A stretch of 64,000 nt of DNA from Pseudoxanthomonas sp. (GCF_027498035.1 NZ_CP114978.1:1178001-1242000); one strand, 5' to 3'; positions 10,622 through 21,977 are shown, counted from the stretch's first letter. Translations and numbers: made by a program. Notes: generated from the letters alone by a model not told the origin.

Positions 10622-12229
10622 TCAATGCTCGCGCAGATCACGCGGACGGAAGCCCAGCGCCACCTGCACCACACCGTAGGTCAGGCCACCGGCGGCCACC
10701 AGGGCCAGCAGCGAACCGATGCGGTGCCACTTGTCCATGCCGGTGAACGCCGGCAGCCAGTGCAGCCCCGCCCCGACCACCGCCGCCATCGCCAGGCACG
10801 ACGCCACCAGCCGCAGGACGAACCGCCCCCAGCCCGGCCGGCGCTGGTACACCCCGCTCTGCCCCAGCCAACGCCACAACAGCCCCAGGTTGATGTAGCT
10901 AGCCACGGCACTGGCCAGGCCCAACGCCAGATGCAGGCCCGGGGTCTTGGCCAGCGCCGCGGTCACGCCCAGCGCCCGCACCTCGGGCTTGACCATCAGC
11001 TGGTACAGCACCGCCAGGAACATCAGGTTCAGCGCCATGTTGGCGATCAGGGCGGCCACGCCAGCCCGCACCGGTGTACGGGTGTCCTGCCGCGCATAGA
11101 ACGCCGGCAGCACGATCTTCAGCAGGGCGAACGCCGGCAGGCCGAAGCTCAGGCCGAACACCGACATCGCCGCCATCCGGGTATCGAAAGCCGTGAACTT
11201 GCCGTACTGGAACAAGGTCGCCACCAGCGGCGTACTCAGCAACATCAGCCCGACCATCGCCGGCACCGCGATCAGCAGCGTGGTCCGCAGCCCCCAGTCC
11301 AGGGCATTCGAAAAGCCGACGCCATCGGTCTTGACGTGATGCCGCGACAGCGCCGGCAGGATCACCGTGCCCAGGGCCACGCCAAACACGCCCAGCGGCA
11401 GCTCCAGGAAGCGATCCGCCTGCGACAGCCAGCTCTGCGAGCCAGCAAACAGGAACGAGGCGATTACCGTATCCAGCAACAGGTTGATCTGTGCCACCGA
11501 CGAGCCGAACAGGGTCGGCACCATCAGGGTCAGCACCCGGCGCACGTCCGGATGGCGCCAGCCCCAGCGCGGCATGGTCAACAGGTTGATCCCACGCAGC
11601 GCCGGGATCTGGAACAGCAGCTGCAGCGCGCCGGCCGCCAGCACCGCCCAGCCCAGCGCCAGGATCGACATCCCCATCGCCGGGGCCAGCCACAGCGCGC
11701 CGGCGATCATGCATAGGTTGAGGATCACCGGCGTAATCGCCGGGATCGCGAAGCGATTGAAGCTGTTCAGCGCCCCGCCCGACAGCGCGGTCAGCGACAC
11801 GAACAGCAGGAACGGGAAGGTCAGCCGCAGCAGCTCGACGATGGTCCCGAACTTGGCCGGGTCGTCCATCGAGCCGGGATTGAAGATCATCGCCACCTGC
11901 GGGGTGAAGATCAGGCCCAGCGCCGTCACCAGCAGCAGGATCCCGCCCAGGGTGCCGGACACCCGCGCCATCAGCTCGCGCAGGTCCGCGTGCGGTCGGG
12001 TTTCCTTGACTTCGGTGAACACCGGCACGAAGGCGGTGGAGAACGAGCCTTCGGCAAACAGCCGGCGCAGGAAGTTGGGAATGCGGAAGGCCACCCAGAA
12101 CGCATCGGTCACCGCATTGGCGCCGAAACTGTAGGTAATCGCCTGGTCGCGCACCAACCCCAGCACCCGTGAGACCATGGTCATGCTGCTGAAAGACAGC
12201 AGGCCGCGTAGCATCTTCGGCGAGCTCAC
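10622..12229 (-). CDS. murJ: Lipid II flippase
   Basis: A MurJ/MviN-family integral membrane protein with about 14 hydrophobic segments. It moves lipid-linked peptidoglycan precursor to the periplasmic face. The N-terminus LLSFSSMTMVSRVLGLVRD and ANAVTDAFWVAFRIPNFLRR are characteristic, and AEGSFSTAFVPVF follows. A GTG at 12229, preceded by AGAGGTG, is preferred (535 residues); ATG at 12214 and an upstream ATG at 12259 are alternatives. It is divergent from rpsT and upstream of ribF in the same direction. Confidence 0.95.
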   Translation of the reverse strand: MSSPKMLRGLLSFSSMTMVSRVLGLVRDQAITYSFGANAVTDAFWVAFRIPNFLRRLFAEGSFSTAFVPVFTEVKETRPHADLRELMARVSGTLGGILLLVTALGLIFTPQVAMIFNPGSMDDPAKFGTIVELLRLTFPFLLFVSLTALSGGALNSFNRFAIPAITPVILNLCMIAGALWLAPAMGMSILALGWAVLAAGALQLLFQIPALRGINLLTMPRWGWRHPDVRRVLTLMVPTLFGSSVAQINLLLDTVIASFLFAGSQSWLSQADRFLELPLGVFGVALGTVILPALSRHHVKTDGVGFSNALDWGLRTTLLIAVPAMVGLMLLSTPLVATLFQYGKFTAFDTRMAAMSVFGLSFGLPAFALLKIVLPAFYARQDTRTPVRAGVAALIANMALNLMFLAVLYQLMVKPEVRALGVTAALAKTPGLHLALGLASAVASYINLGLLWRWLGQSGVYQRRPGWGRFVLRLVASCLAMAAVVGAGLHWLPAFTGMDKWHRIGSLLALVAAGGLTYGVVQVALGFRPRDLREH

Positions 12230-12283
12230 GCGAGCACCTCTGGCGACCGGAAACCCCAATCTGTCGGGCCAACGCCCGCCTTA

Positions 12284-12312
12284 TTGACCCAACTGCTTGA
12301 ATAGCCCATAAT
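12284..12312 (+). promoter_or_regulatory. Sigma70-type promoter of rpsT
   Basis: TTGACC (12284-12289), a 17-bp spacer and CATAAT (12307-12312): five of six matches to each consensus hexamer. Transcription would start near 12319, about 48 bp before the rpsT start. Confidence 0.75.
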
Positions 12313-12366
12313 TTCCCGTTCGTTTTTCCGCCCGCCGTCAACCCCAAGAATTCCTAGGATCCCAAC

Positions 12367-12636
12367 GTGGCCAATATCAAGTCCGCCAAGAAGCGCGCCA
12401 AGCAGACCGTCGTGCGCAACGCGCGCAACGTCGCCCAGCGCTCCATGCTGCGCACCGCCGTCAAGAAAGTCATCAAGGCACTCGATGCCAACGACGCCGC
12501 TGGCGCCGAAGCCGCCTTCGCAACCGCCCAGCCGATCCTGGATCGCTTCAGCGCGCGCGGCCTGATCCACAAGAACAAAGCTGCCCGTCATAAGAGCCGC
12601 CTCACCGCGCGCATCAAGGCCCTCAAGGCCGCTTGA
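12367..12636 (+). CDS. rpsT: 30S ribosomal protein S20
   Basis: 89 residues, small and very basic, with the S20 N-terminus (M)ANIKSAKKRAKQ and the later NKAARHKSRL. It binds 16S rRNA in the small subunit. The start is GTG, not ATG: the frame opens at 12367 with TAGGATC upstream. Weak start codons are known for this gene in other gammaproteobacteria, where expression is autoregulated. Monocistronic, with its own promoter and terminator. Confidence 0.98.
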   Translation: MANIKSAKKRAKQTVVRNARNVAQRSMLRTAVKKVIKALDANDAAGAEAAFATAQPILDRFSARGLIHKNKAARHKSRLTARIKALKAA

Positions 12637-12662
12637 CCCCTGCTTGACGGCAAGGCAAACAG

Positions 12663-12688
12663 AAAACCCGGCCACGGCCGGGTTTTTT
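12663..12688 (+). terminator. Intrinsic terminator of rpsT
   Basis: Stem CCCGGCC/GGCCGGG (12667-12673, 12676-12682) with a 2-nt spacer, preceded by A4 and followed by T6. It lies about 30 bp after the rpsT stop. Confidence 0.9.
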
Positions 12689-12806
12689 GTTGCCTGCAGA
12701 TCTGCAGCGGACAGACGCGCACGATCACGCGCACAGCAAAACGCCGGCAACCCACGGGCCGCCGGCGCAAAGTCCATCACCGCGATGCAGGTCATGCCGA
12801 CTGTCC

Positions 12807-13874
12807 TCAGCCGGCGCTCTGCACAGCCTCGAGCGCGTCTTCGCGCTGGCGATCGAAGAAGGCCATCACGTCCTTCATGATCGGGAACGTGCCTTCGCGC
12901 GAAATCGCCGAGGTCACGTACCAGGGACCAGTCCAGCCCAGTTCGGCCACGACCGCCTTCGCACGCTCGGCCGCCTCGTCCTCGAACATCAGGTCAGCCT
13001 TGTTCAGCACCAGCCAGCGCGGCTTGTCCAGCAGCTCCGGGTCGTGCTTGCGCAGCTCGTTTTCGATGGCGCGCACCTGCTCGGCCGGCGACACGGTCAC
13101 ACCGGTGTCGGCGAACTCCTCGGCCACCGGCGCCATGTCCACCAGATGCAGCAACAGGCGGGTGCGTTGCAGGTGACGCAGGAACTGCGCACCCAGGCCC
13201 GCACCTTCGGCAGCGCCCTCGATCAGGCCGGGAATATCAGCGATGACGAAGCTGCGATACGCCTCGACGCTGACCACGCCCAGGTTCGGATACAGCGTGG
13301 TGAACGGGTAATCCGCCACCTTCGGCGTGGCCGCGGACACGGCGCGGATCAACGTGCTCTTGCCCGCATTGGGGAAGCCCAGCAGGCCGACGTCGGCCAG
13401 CAGCTTCAGCTCCAGCTTGAGCAGGCGCTCTTCACCCTCTTCGCCGGGCGTCGCCTTGCGCGGAGCGCGGGTGATCGAGCTCTTGAAATGCATGTTGCCC
13501 AGGCCGCCCTTGCCGCCACGCGCCACCAGCAGGCGGTCGCCATGAGACACCAGGTCACCAATGATTTCATCGGTGCCGACATTGATCACCATCGTGCCGA
13601 CCGGCACGGTGATGGTCAGGTCTTCGCCACCCTTGCCATAGGCCTGCCGACCCATGCCGTTCTCGCCGCGCTGGGCCTTGAAGTTCCGCTGGTGGCGGAA
13701 GTCGACCAGGGTGTTGAGGTTCTCGTCGGCCTGCAGCCAGATGCTGCCACCACTGCCGCCATCACCGCCGTCCGGACCACCCAGCGGGATGAACTTCTCG
13801 CGGCGAAAGCCGATACAGCCATTGCCGCCATTGCCGGCGACGACCTGGATTTCGGCTTCATCTACGAGTTTCAT
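12807..13874 (-). CDS. obgE: Obg GTPase
   Basis: 355 residues. Glycine-rich Obg fold at the N-terminus (MKLVDEAEIQVVAGNGGNGC, then GGPDGGDGGSGGS), followed by a G domain with GFPNAGKST (G1), DIPGLIEGA (G3) and LNKADL (G4). Involved in late 50S assembly and stress control. The start at 13874 is set by the conserved MKLVDEA start; the open frame extends 29 codons further without homology. It follows rpmA in the usual rplU-rpmA-obgE order, but with a terminator between. Confidence 0.97.
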   Translation of the reverse strand: MKLVDEAEIQVVAGNGGNGCIGFRREKFIPLGGPDGGDGGSGGSIWLQADENLNTLVDFRHQRNFKAQRGENGMGRQAYGKGGEDLTITVPVGTMVINVGTDEIIGDLVSHGDRLLVARGGKGGLGNMHFKSSITRAPRKATPGEEGEERLLKLELKLLADVGLLGFPNAGKSTLIRAVSAATPKVADYPFTTLYPNLGVVSVEAYRSFVIADIPGLIEGAAEGAGLGAQFLRHLQRTRLLLHLVDMAPVAEEFADTGVTVSPAEQVRAIENELRKHDPELLDKPRWLVLNKADLMFEDEAAERAKAVVAELGWTGPWYVTSAISREGTFPIMKDVMAFFDRQREDALEAVQSAG

Positions 13875-14000
13875 GGGATCTGGACCAAATATAAAAGGAT
13901 TGGCCAGCGCGTCTCGCGCACCGGCAGGAAATTCTAGCGGTTGCAGCCCTGCCAAGCCCAACCAGCGCAGGCACCACGCGAGGCGGCCACCTGAGAAACG

Positions 14001-14024
14001 AAAAACCCCGCCGAAGCGGGGCTT
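14001..14024 (-). terminator. Intrinsic terminator after rplU-rpmA
   Basis: On the minus strand CCCCGC-TTCG-GCGGGG followed by TTTTT (14005-14001), about 20 bp beyond the rpmA stop. It probably ends most rplU-rpmA transcripts before obgE. Confidence 0.85.
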
Positions 14025-14045
14025 TCGCGGCGGTGTCGCGAAGGC

Positions 14046-14306
14046 TTACGCCTCGGCCAACACGCTCACGGTGCGGCGCTTGTTGGCGCCCTTCACCGAG
14101 AAGTCCACCTTGCCATCGACCAGCGCGAACAGCGTGTGGTCGCGGCCCAGGCCGACGCCCTGGCCCGGATGGAACTGGGTGCCACGCTGGCGGATGATGA
14201 TGTTGCCGGCTTCGATGGCCTGGCCACCGTAGACCTTCACACCCAGCATCTTCGGGTTGGAATCGCGGCCGTTGCGCGAGGAACCTACGCCTTTTTTATG
14301 TGCCAT
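14046..14306 (-). CDS. rpmA: 50S ribosomal protein L27
   Basis: 86 residues starting MAHKKGVGSSRNGRDSNPK, the conserved L27 N-terminus, then GGQAIEAGNIIIRQRGT. L27 reaches the peptidyl-transferase centre. It follows rplU by 16 bp with a good AGGAGAA ribosome-binding site. Confidence 0.98.
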   Translation of the reverse strand: MAHKKGVGSSRNGRDSNPKMLGVKVYGGQAIEAGNIIIRQRGTQFHPGQGVGLGRDHTLFALVDGKVDFSVKGANKRRTVSVLAEA

Positions 14307-14322
14307 GAGTTCTTCTCCTTAC

Positions 14323-14640
14323 TTACTTGCTGCCACCGGCAATGCCGGTGATCTCGATTTCGGTGTAGTACTGACGGTGTCCCTGCTGCTTCATGTGGTG
14401 CTTGCGGCGGCGGAACTTGATGATGCGGACCTTGTCGGCACGTGCCTGCGACTTGACGGTCGCAGTGACGGTGGCGCCCTTCAGCGCGTCGCCCAGGGTG
14501 ATGCCGTTTTCGTCGCCCAGCATCAGCAGGGTGTCAAACGTGATTTCTTTACCGACTTCGGCGTCCAGCTTCTCGACGCGCAGGGTTTCGCCCTGCATAA
14601 CGCGATACTGCTTGCCGCCCGTGACCAGAACTGCGTACAT
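14323..14640 (-). CDS. rplU: 50S ribosomal protein L21
   Basis: 105 residues beginning MYAVLVTGGKQYRVMQGETL and ending with the HKQGHRQYYTEI-type C-terminus. It binds 23S rRNA. The start at 14640 has AAGGAAG upstream; an upstream in-frame ATG (14694) falls in the leader and lacks homology. First gene of rplU-rpmA. Confidence 0.98.
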   Translation of the reverse strand: MYAVLVTGGKQYRVMQGETLRVEKLDAEVGKEITFDTLLMLGDENGITLGDALKGATVTATVKSQARADKVRIIKFRRRKHHMKQQGHRQYYTEIEITGIAGGSK

Positions 14641-14683
14641 GGGTGCTTCCTTTAGTGTTGGCTTTTCGTAGTTATTCTCATGC

Positions 14684-14708
14684 CTGTCGCCCATCGAGGG
14701 GCGGACAG
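14684..14708 (-). promoter_or_regulatory. Leader hairpin of rplU mRNA
   Basis: On the minus strand CTGTC, one unpaired C, GCCC, a 6-nt loop, GGGC, GACAG: a 9-bp stem with one bulge. It begins almost exactly where transcription should start from the promoter at 14744-14716, about 45 nt before the rplU start. A 5'-end hairpin on a ribosomal protein operon could be an autoregulatory site or an RNA-stabilising structure. The structure is seen; the role is inference. Confidence 0.4.
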
Positions 14709-14715
14709 AAGCGGA

Positions 14716-14744
14716 ATGATAGCCGGATCAGTGACTTGGAGCAA
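14716..14744 (-). promoter_or_regulatory. Promoter of rplU-rpmA with inverted repeat
   Basis: Minus strand TTGCTC (14744-14739), a 17-bp spacer and TATCAT (14721-14716). A perfect 8-bp inverted repeat GTGACTTG-GAG-CAAGTCAC (14731-14749) covers the -35 hexamer. Confidence 0.55.
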
Positions 14745-14937
14745 GTCACCCCATGGACCGGGGGTAAATGCCGGGACGCCACTCGCCCAACGCGGCCGGC
14801 AGGCCCGGAAGCGCCCGGCGCGCCCTTCCCAAACACATCAATTGCCCCCATACAGGGGACTCGCTAGGCTGATCGATTCGCGACGAATCGACACCCATCG
14901 GCGCTCCCCTTCCCTGCACAGGCCAGACCCCACAGGC

Positions 14938-17885
<2,948 letters not shown>

Positions 17886-17889
<4 letters not shown>

Positions 17890-18323
17890 GTGATGCAAAC
17901 GAAACTGCCGGCGTGCCGCGCCCGGTGCTGGCCCGCGTGCCGATCAACGTGCGCTGGCGCGACATGGACGCCTACGGCCACGTCAACAACGCCAAGTACA
18001 TTTCCTACCTGGAAGAAGCACGCGTGCGCTGGCTGCACGGCGTCATGGGCGGCGCGAAGATGGGCACCGGCATCTCGCCGGTGGTAGCCAACACCCACGT
18101 CAACTATCGCCTGCCGATCGTGTGGCCCAACGACATCGTGGTGGAGCTGTTCGTCGAACGCATCGGCAACAGCAGCGTGACCATCGGCCACCGCATCGTG
18201 GCCGACAACGACGACACCGTGCTGTATTCCGACGGCCATGTAGTCGTGGTCTGGATCGACACGGCCACCGGCAAGAGCGCGCCGCTGCCCGATGCCGTGC
18301 GTGCGGCAAGCACGCTGGCCTGA
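17886..18323 (+). CDS. Acyl-CoA thioesterase, 4HBT/YbgC family
   Basis: 145 residues with a hot-dog fold signature: VRWRDMDAYGHVNNAKYISYLEEAR, in which the Asp and the His-Val-Asn-Asn stretch are the usual active-site region. Members hydrolyse acyl-CoA thioesters; the substrate is not predictable. The ATG overlaps the uvrA stop by four bases (ATGA), so the two are probably translated from one mRNA, although no functional link is obvious. Confidence 0.85.
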
Positions 18324-18385
18324 GCCGTCGCGCCACGGCCCTGGCTCCGCTGGGGCCTCCCCGCAATCCGACCGAAGATCTTCTA

Positions 18386-18500
18386 TGTAGAGCGGAGCTT
18401 GTGGCAATCCCATCTTGGGGGCTCCACTGGGGATTGCCCGCGATCCAGCCGAAGCGCAGCGGAGCCCCCAAGATGGGATTGCCACAAGCTCCGCTCTACA
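18386..18500. repeat. GTAG-headed REP pair, long-loop type
   Basis: Two perfect 40-bp inverted arms (18386-18425 and 18461-18500) separated by 35 bp. Each arm begins TGTAGAGCGGAGCTTGTGGC when read inward. The arms carry the GTAG head and the AGCGGAG half of a REP hairpin, followed by an insert that reaches to the CTCC(A/G)CT half. It resembles the Stenotrophomonas GTAG REP family mobilised by RAYT transposases. No RAYT gene is in the window. A second copy of this long-loop form lies at 54342-54523. Confidence 0.85.
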
Positions 18501-18610
18501 GGTGCAGGTGCACCGACCGACGCGCGGGCGCCATGCTCGCCAAGGCATCCATACCTCACCGCACGGCGGGCTATCATCCCGAACCGATCGCTTCTGGGAG
18601 GAAGCCCGCG

Positions 18611-19387
18611 ATGTCAGAGCTGGTCCAGGTCATACAACACGGCGGCGTGCGCGAACTGCGCATGGACCGCGCACCCGTCAACGCACTGGACGACGCGCTC
18701 TGCGCGGCCCTGTTGCACGCGCTGCAGTCAGCCGTCGATGCCGATGTCGCCGGCATCGTGCTGTCGGGTAATGCCAAGGTGTTCTCCGGCGGACTGGATG
18801 TTCCGCACCTGCTCTCGCACGGCGATGACCGCAATGCACTCCACGCGACCTGGAAAGCCTTCTTCGATGTCGCCGCGGCAATCGCGGGCGCACCGATGCC
18901 GGTGGCCGCCGCGCTCACCGGACACGCCCCTGCGGGCGGCTGCGTCCTGGCGCTGTGTTGCGACTACCGGGTGATGACGCGCAGCACCGATCCAGCGCGT
19001 CCACTGCAGATCGGCTTGAACGAAACCCAGGTCGGCCTGGCCGTCCCCGACGGCATCCAGCGCCTGATGCGGCGCGTGATCGGTGCGCATCGCGCCGAAC
19101 GCCTGCTGGTCGCGGGTGCGATGATCCCGGCGGAGCACGCGGCGGGAATCGGTTTGATCGATGCACTGGCCGACGATGCCGAAGCCACGATCCAGCACGC
19201 CATCACCTGGCTGCAGGCGATGGCACGCCTGCCCCAAACCCCATTGCGCAAGACACGCCACATCGCCCGTGCCGACGTGCGCGAAGCACTGGACAGCGTC
19301 GTCCTGGATGATTTCATCAACGATTGGTTCCAGCCCGACACGCAGGCCGCACTGCAGGCGATGGTGGCGCGGCTGAAGAAGCCATAG
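18611..19387 (+). CDS. Delta3-delta2-enoyl-CoA isomerase-like crotonase
   Basis: 258 residues of the crotonase superfamily. The segment GHAPAGGCVLALCCDYRVM followed by IGLNETQVGLAVP closely resembles mitochondrial ECI1 (dodecenoyl-CoA isomerase), whose catalytic Glu lies in the GLNETQ motif. The oxyanion-hole loop reads FSGGLD. Isomerase activity in beta-oxidation of unsaturated fatty acids is therefore more likely than hydratase, but this is inference from motifs. The start at 18611 has GGGAGGAAG upstream. Monocistronic, after the REP element. Confidence 0.8.
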   Translation: MSELVQVIQHGGVRELRMDRAPVNALDDALCAALLHALQSAVDADVAGIVLSGNAKVFSGGLDVPHLLSHGDDRNALHATWKAFFDVAAAIAGAPMPVAAALTGHAPAGGCVLALCCDYRVMTRSTDPARPLQIGLNETQVGLAVPDGIQRLMRRVIGAHRAERLLVAGAMIPAEHAAGIGLIDALADDAEATIQHAITWLQAMARLPQTPLRKTRHIARADVREALDSVVLDDFINDWFQPDTQAALQAMVARLKKP

Positions 19388-19455
19388 CCATGGCCTGCAG
19401 TTCGTCAGCCAGGAAAGGCCGAAGGCCGCCGCCGGCACGTGCTGCAGCTTGATCG

Positions 19456-19482
19456 AGGCCCGGATGCGCTTCGCTTGTCCGG
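19456..19482. repeat. Hairpin between convergent genes
   Basis: GCCCGGA...TCCGGGC inverted arms (19456-19462 and 19476-19482) with an inner GCG-CTT-CGC. It lies between the convergent isomerase gene and sseA, 10 bp from the sseA stop. It is of the type of short extragenic palindromes and may serve as a terminator; no T run follows. Confidence 0.5.
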
Positions 19483-19492
19483 GCTGCCGGGC

Positions 19493-20350
19493 TCAGGCAG
19501 TAACGGCCACCGGACGCGCCGGATCGGAAATCCAACCACTCCACGACCCGGTATAGATCCGCGGCCCTTCCAGGCCGGCATGCTCGAACGCCAGCAACAG
19601 ATGGCAGGCCGTCACGCCGGAACCACACATCAGCACCACGTCGGCCGGCGCGTGCGTCCCCAGCAATGGCTGCAATTCGGCCCGCAACGCATCCGCATCG
19701 CGCAGGCGACCATCGGCCACGTTATCGAGATACGGACGATTCACCGCGCCAGGCACGTGCCCGGCAACGCGATCCACCTGTTCCTCCCGCCCGCTGTAGC
19801 GCGCTTCCGCACGCGCATCCACCAGCCAGCCGGGTGCATCGCCCAGGCGTGCTGCGACGTCAGCATCACCCACCGTGCGCGAAGTGTCGTACCCACCCGG
19901 ATACGCAGGTCGCGGCTGCGGCACGGGAATTTCGTCGGTTTCCGGCAGCCCCGCGGCATGCCATGCAGCCAGCCCGCCATCGATGACTGCAACGTTGGGA
20001 TGGCCGAGCAGGCGCAGCATCCACCACAGGCGTGCGGCCGCCATGCTGCCGTCACCGCTGTCATAGACCACGACCTGGTGCCGTGGCGCGATGCCCCATT
20101 GCCCGAGCCTGGCGGTGAACGCATCCGCATCCGGCAGCGGATGCCGGCCCTGCCCCTGCGCCACCCTGGACAGATCGGCAAGGTCTTCATTGAGATCGGC
20201 ATACACCGCATGCGGCAGGTGTGATTCCAGGTAGCCTGCACGGCCCGCGTTCGCATCGGTCAACACGAACCGTGCATCGACGATGCGCAGGTCCGGGTCA
20301 TGCAGATGCAAGGCGAGCAAGGTTGGATCGACAAGCGTGGTCCAGTTCAT
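19493..20350 (-). CDS. sseA: 3-mercaptopyruvate/thiosulfate sulfurtransferase
   Basis: 285 residues with two rhodanese domains. The C-terminal domain carries the active-site loop CGSGVTA (Cys near residue 243), the form found in 3-mercaptopyruvate sulfurtransferases. The N-terminal domain has VYDSGDGSMAAARLWWMLR with Asp in place of the Cys, so it is inactive as usual. It transfers sulfur from mercaptopyruvate to thiol acceptors or cyanide. The start overlaps the upstream Nudix gene stop (ATGA). Confidence 0.9.
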   Translation of the reverse strand: MNWTTLVDPTLLALHLHDPDLRIVDARFVLTDANAGRAGYLESHLPHAVYADLNEDLADLSRVAQGQGRHPLPDADAFTARLGQWGIAPRHQVVVYDSGDGSMAAARLWWMLRLLGHPNVAVIDGGLAAWHAAGLPETDEIPVPQPRPAYPGGYDTSRTVGDADVAARLGDAPGWLVDARAEARYSGREEQVDRVAGHVPGAVNRPYLDNVADGRLRDADALRAELQPLLGTHAPADVVLMCGSGVTACHLLLAFEHAGLEGPRIYTGSWSGWISDPARPVAVTA

Positions 20351-21147
20351 GCGACGGCCTCCAGACGGCGACGAAGGTTGTACAGGATGGCAGCCGTCGC
20401 GCCCCAGATGCGCTGCTCGGCCCAGTCGTATTCCAGCACGGTGCGCTGGCGACCCTTGAATTCCAGTTCGACGCTGCGCAGGTTCTCCGGCGCCATCAGG
20501 TAATCCAGCGGCACCTCGAAGACCTCCGCCACTTCACCCGGATTGGGCACGGCGATGAACGTCGGATCGACCACGGCCACCACCGGCGTCACCAGGAAAC
20601 CGCTGACCGTGGCGAGCGTGTCGAGCAGGCCGATCGGCTGCACCTGGGCACGCTTGAGTGCGATTTCCTCGTCGCTTTCGCGTAACGCCGCGGCGACCGC
20701 ATCGACATCGCCGGCGTCGACCCGGCCACCGGGAAAACTCACCTGCCCGCCGTGGTTGCGCAGGCCATCGTGGCGACGCGTCAGCAGCACGGTGGTGCCC
20801 TGCGGTCGCGGCACCAGCCCGGCCAAGACAGCTGCTGGCGAGGAAGGCCGTGCACTGAGCAGGCCTTCCAGCTCGGCGGTGTTCCAGCCCTGCGTGGCGA
20901 GGGCGGCATCCAGCGGATGCAGCGCGCGCTCCAGCGCGGCATGTTCCGGCAGCAGGGTATGAAGATCGTGGGACATGCACGCGCGGTCGGGCAGACGTTC
21001 CATCAGAGCCTTGCGGGCATCATCGCCCATCTGCGACCACGCTGCGATTTCATCCAGCGTCCGCAGGCAGCCGCCGCACACGCCGTCACCGCGCATCCTG
21101 CAGAGACCGATGCAGGGAGACAGGACTGCGGGCGTTGCCACGGACAT
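20347..21147 (-). CDS. DUF1289-Nudix (NudL-type CoA pyrophosphatase) fusion
   Basis: 266 residues. Residues 9-55 are a DUF1289 domain (SPCIGLCRMRGDGVCGGCLR, TLDEIAAW) with its Cys set. Residues 110-250 are a Nudix domain of the NudL/UPF0035 kind: LLTRRHDGLRNHGGQVSFPG, then GGRVDAGD and the box ALRESDEEIAL. NudL proteins hydrolyse coenzyme A and acyl-CoA. The two domains are usually separate proteins; here they share one frame with no stop, although an internal Met (MSHDLHTLL, near residue 73) could start the Nudix part alone. It overlaps sseA by four bases. Confidence 0.85.
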   Translation of the reverse strand: MSVATPAVLSPCIGLCRMRGDGVCGGCLRTLDEIAAWSQMGDDARKALMERLPDRACMSHDLHTLLPEHAALERALHPLDAALATQGWNTAELEGLLSARPSSPAAVLAGLVPRPQGTTVLLTRRHDGLRNHGGQVSFPGGRVDAGDVDAVAAALRESDEEIALKRAQVQPIGLLDTLATVSGFLVTPVVAVVDPTFIAVPNPGEVAEVFEVPLDYLMAPENLRSVELEFKGRQRTVLEYDWAEQRIWGATAAILYNLRRRLEAVA

Positions 21148-21189
21148 GCAGGAACCATCCAGGAGAAAGGGGAAGTGGAGTCGTAAACG

Positions 21190-21218
21190 ACGATGCGCCG
21201 GACAAGCCGGCGCATCGT
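21190..21218 (-). terminator. Hairpin after the FKBP gene
   Basis: A 12-bp perfect inverted repeat (arms 21190-21201 and 21207-21218, 5-nt loop) lies 25 bp beyond the stop of the peptidyl-prolyl isomerase gene. No clear T run follows, so termination is likely but not certain. Confidence 0.5.
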
Positions 21219-21242
21219 CAGGTCACGCATGAAGCCAGCGAC

Positions 21243-21977
21243 TTACTTGACGCTGATCAGCTTGACGTCGAACACGACGGCCTGGTTCGGGCCGATCGGG
21301 GACTGCGGGGTGTTGCCGTAGGCCTTGTCGGCCGGCAGGGTCACTTCCCAGCGCGAACCGGCCGGCATCATGACCAGTGCATCACGCAGGCCCTGCAGCG
21401 GGATCTCGCTGACCTTCAGGCTGGCCGGCGGCGGTGCGGCGGTCTGACCTTCCTGCGGGCTGAAGGTGTCGACGAAGGTACGACCGTCGGACAGCGAACC
21501 CTTGTACTGCAGGGTCACGGTGCTGGCCTGGGTCGGCTTGGCGCCGCTACCAGCTTCGACCACGCGGTACTGGACGCCGCTGGGCAGGGTCTGCACGCCG
21601 GCCTTGGCCTTGTTCTGTGCCAGGAAGGCGTCGGACTTGGTCTTGTTGGCGGCAGCAGCCTGTTCGAAAGCAGCCTTGGCCTTGGCCATCTGGCGCGCTT
21701 CCATCTGCTGCACGGCGGTGCGGAGCTGGTCGACCGGCACGGTCGGTTCCTTCTTCGCATAACCTTCCTGGAGTGCCTTCTGCACGGTGGCCAGGTCGAT
21801 CGATTCGCCGCTTTCGATCAGGTTGCGACCCAGGTCATAACCCAGGGCGTAGCTGAGCGAGTTGCGATCAGGGGCAGGAGTGGACGCCGATGCAGCGGCG
21901 GGCGAGGTCTGTGCGGCAGCGGTGCCTGCAGCCAAGGTCATGGCCAGCACGCTGGCAGAAAGCAAACGCAACTTCAT
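21243..21977 (-). CDS. FKBP-type peptidyl-prolyl isomerase, FkpA/Mip-like
   Basis: 244 residues. Sec signal peptide (MKLRLLSASVLAMTLAAGTA, cleavage after AAAQ), an alpha-helical dimerisation domain (SLSYALGYDLGRNLIESGE, then an Ala/Lys-rich helix) and a C-terminal FKBP domain (VTLQYKGSLSDGRTFVDTF, IPLQGLRDALVMMPAGSRWE, LPADKAYG, VVFDVKLISV). It is a periplasmic folding helper like E. coli FkpA or Legionella Mip. The FKBP loop has a short insertion (SPQEGQTAAPPPASL). It stands alone on the minus strand. Confidence 0.92.
   Translation of the reverse strand: MKLRLLSASVLAMTLAAGTAAAQTSPAAASASTPAPDRNSLSYALGYDLGRNLIESGESIDLATVQKALQEGYAKKEPTVPVDQLRTAVQQMEARQMAKAKAAFEQAAAANKTKSDAFLAQNKAKAGVQTLPSGVQYRVVEAGSGAKPTQASTVTLQYKGSLSDGRTFVDTFSPQEGQTAAPPPASLKVSEIPLQGLRDALVMMPAGSRWEVTLPADKAYGNTPQSPIGPNQAVVFDVKLISVK

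Noticed and set aside
14641..14700. LexA box for uvrA
   Set aside because: TTAGTGTTGG...TAGTTA was examined, but spacing and symmetry do not match a LexA site, and it lies in the rplU leader.
18386..18500. Insertion sequence ends
   Set aside because: The inverted arms enclose only 35 bp and no transposase; they fit REP elements better.
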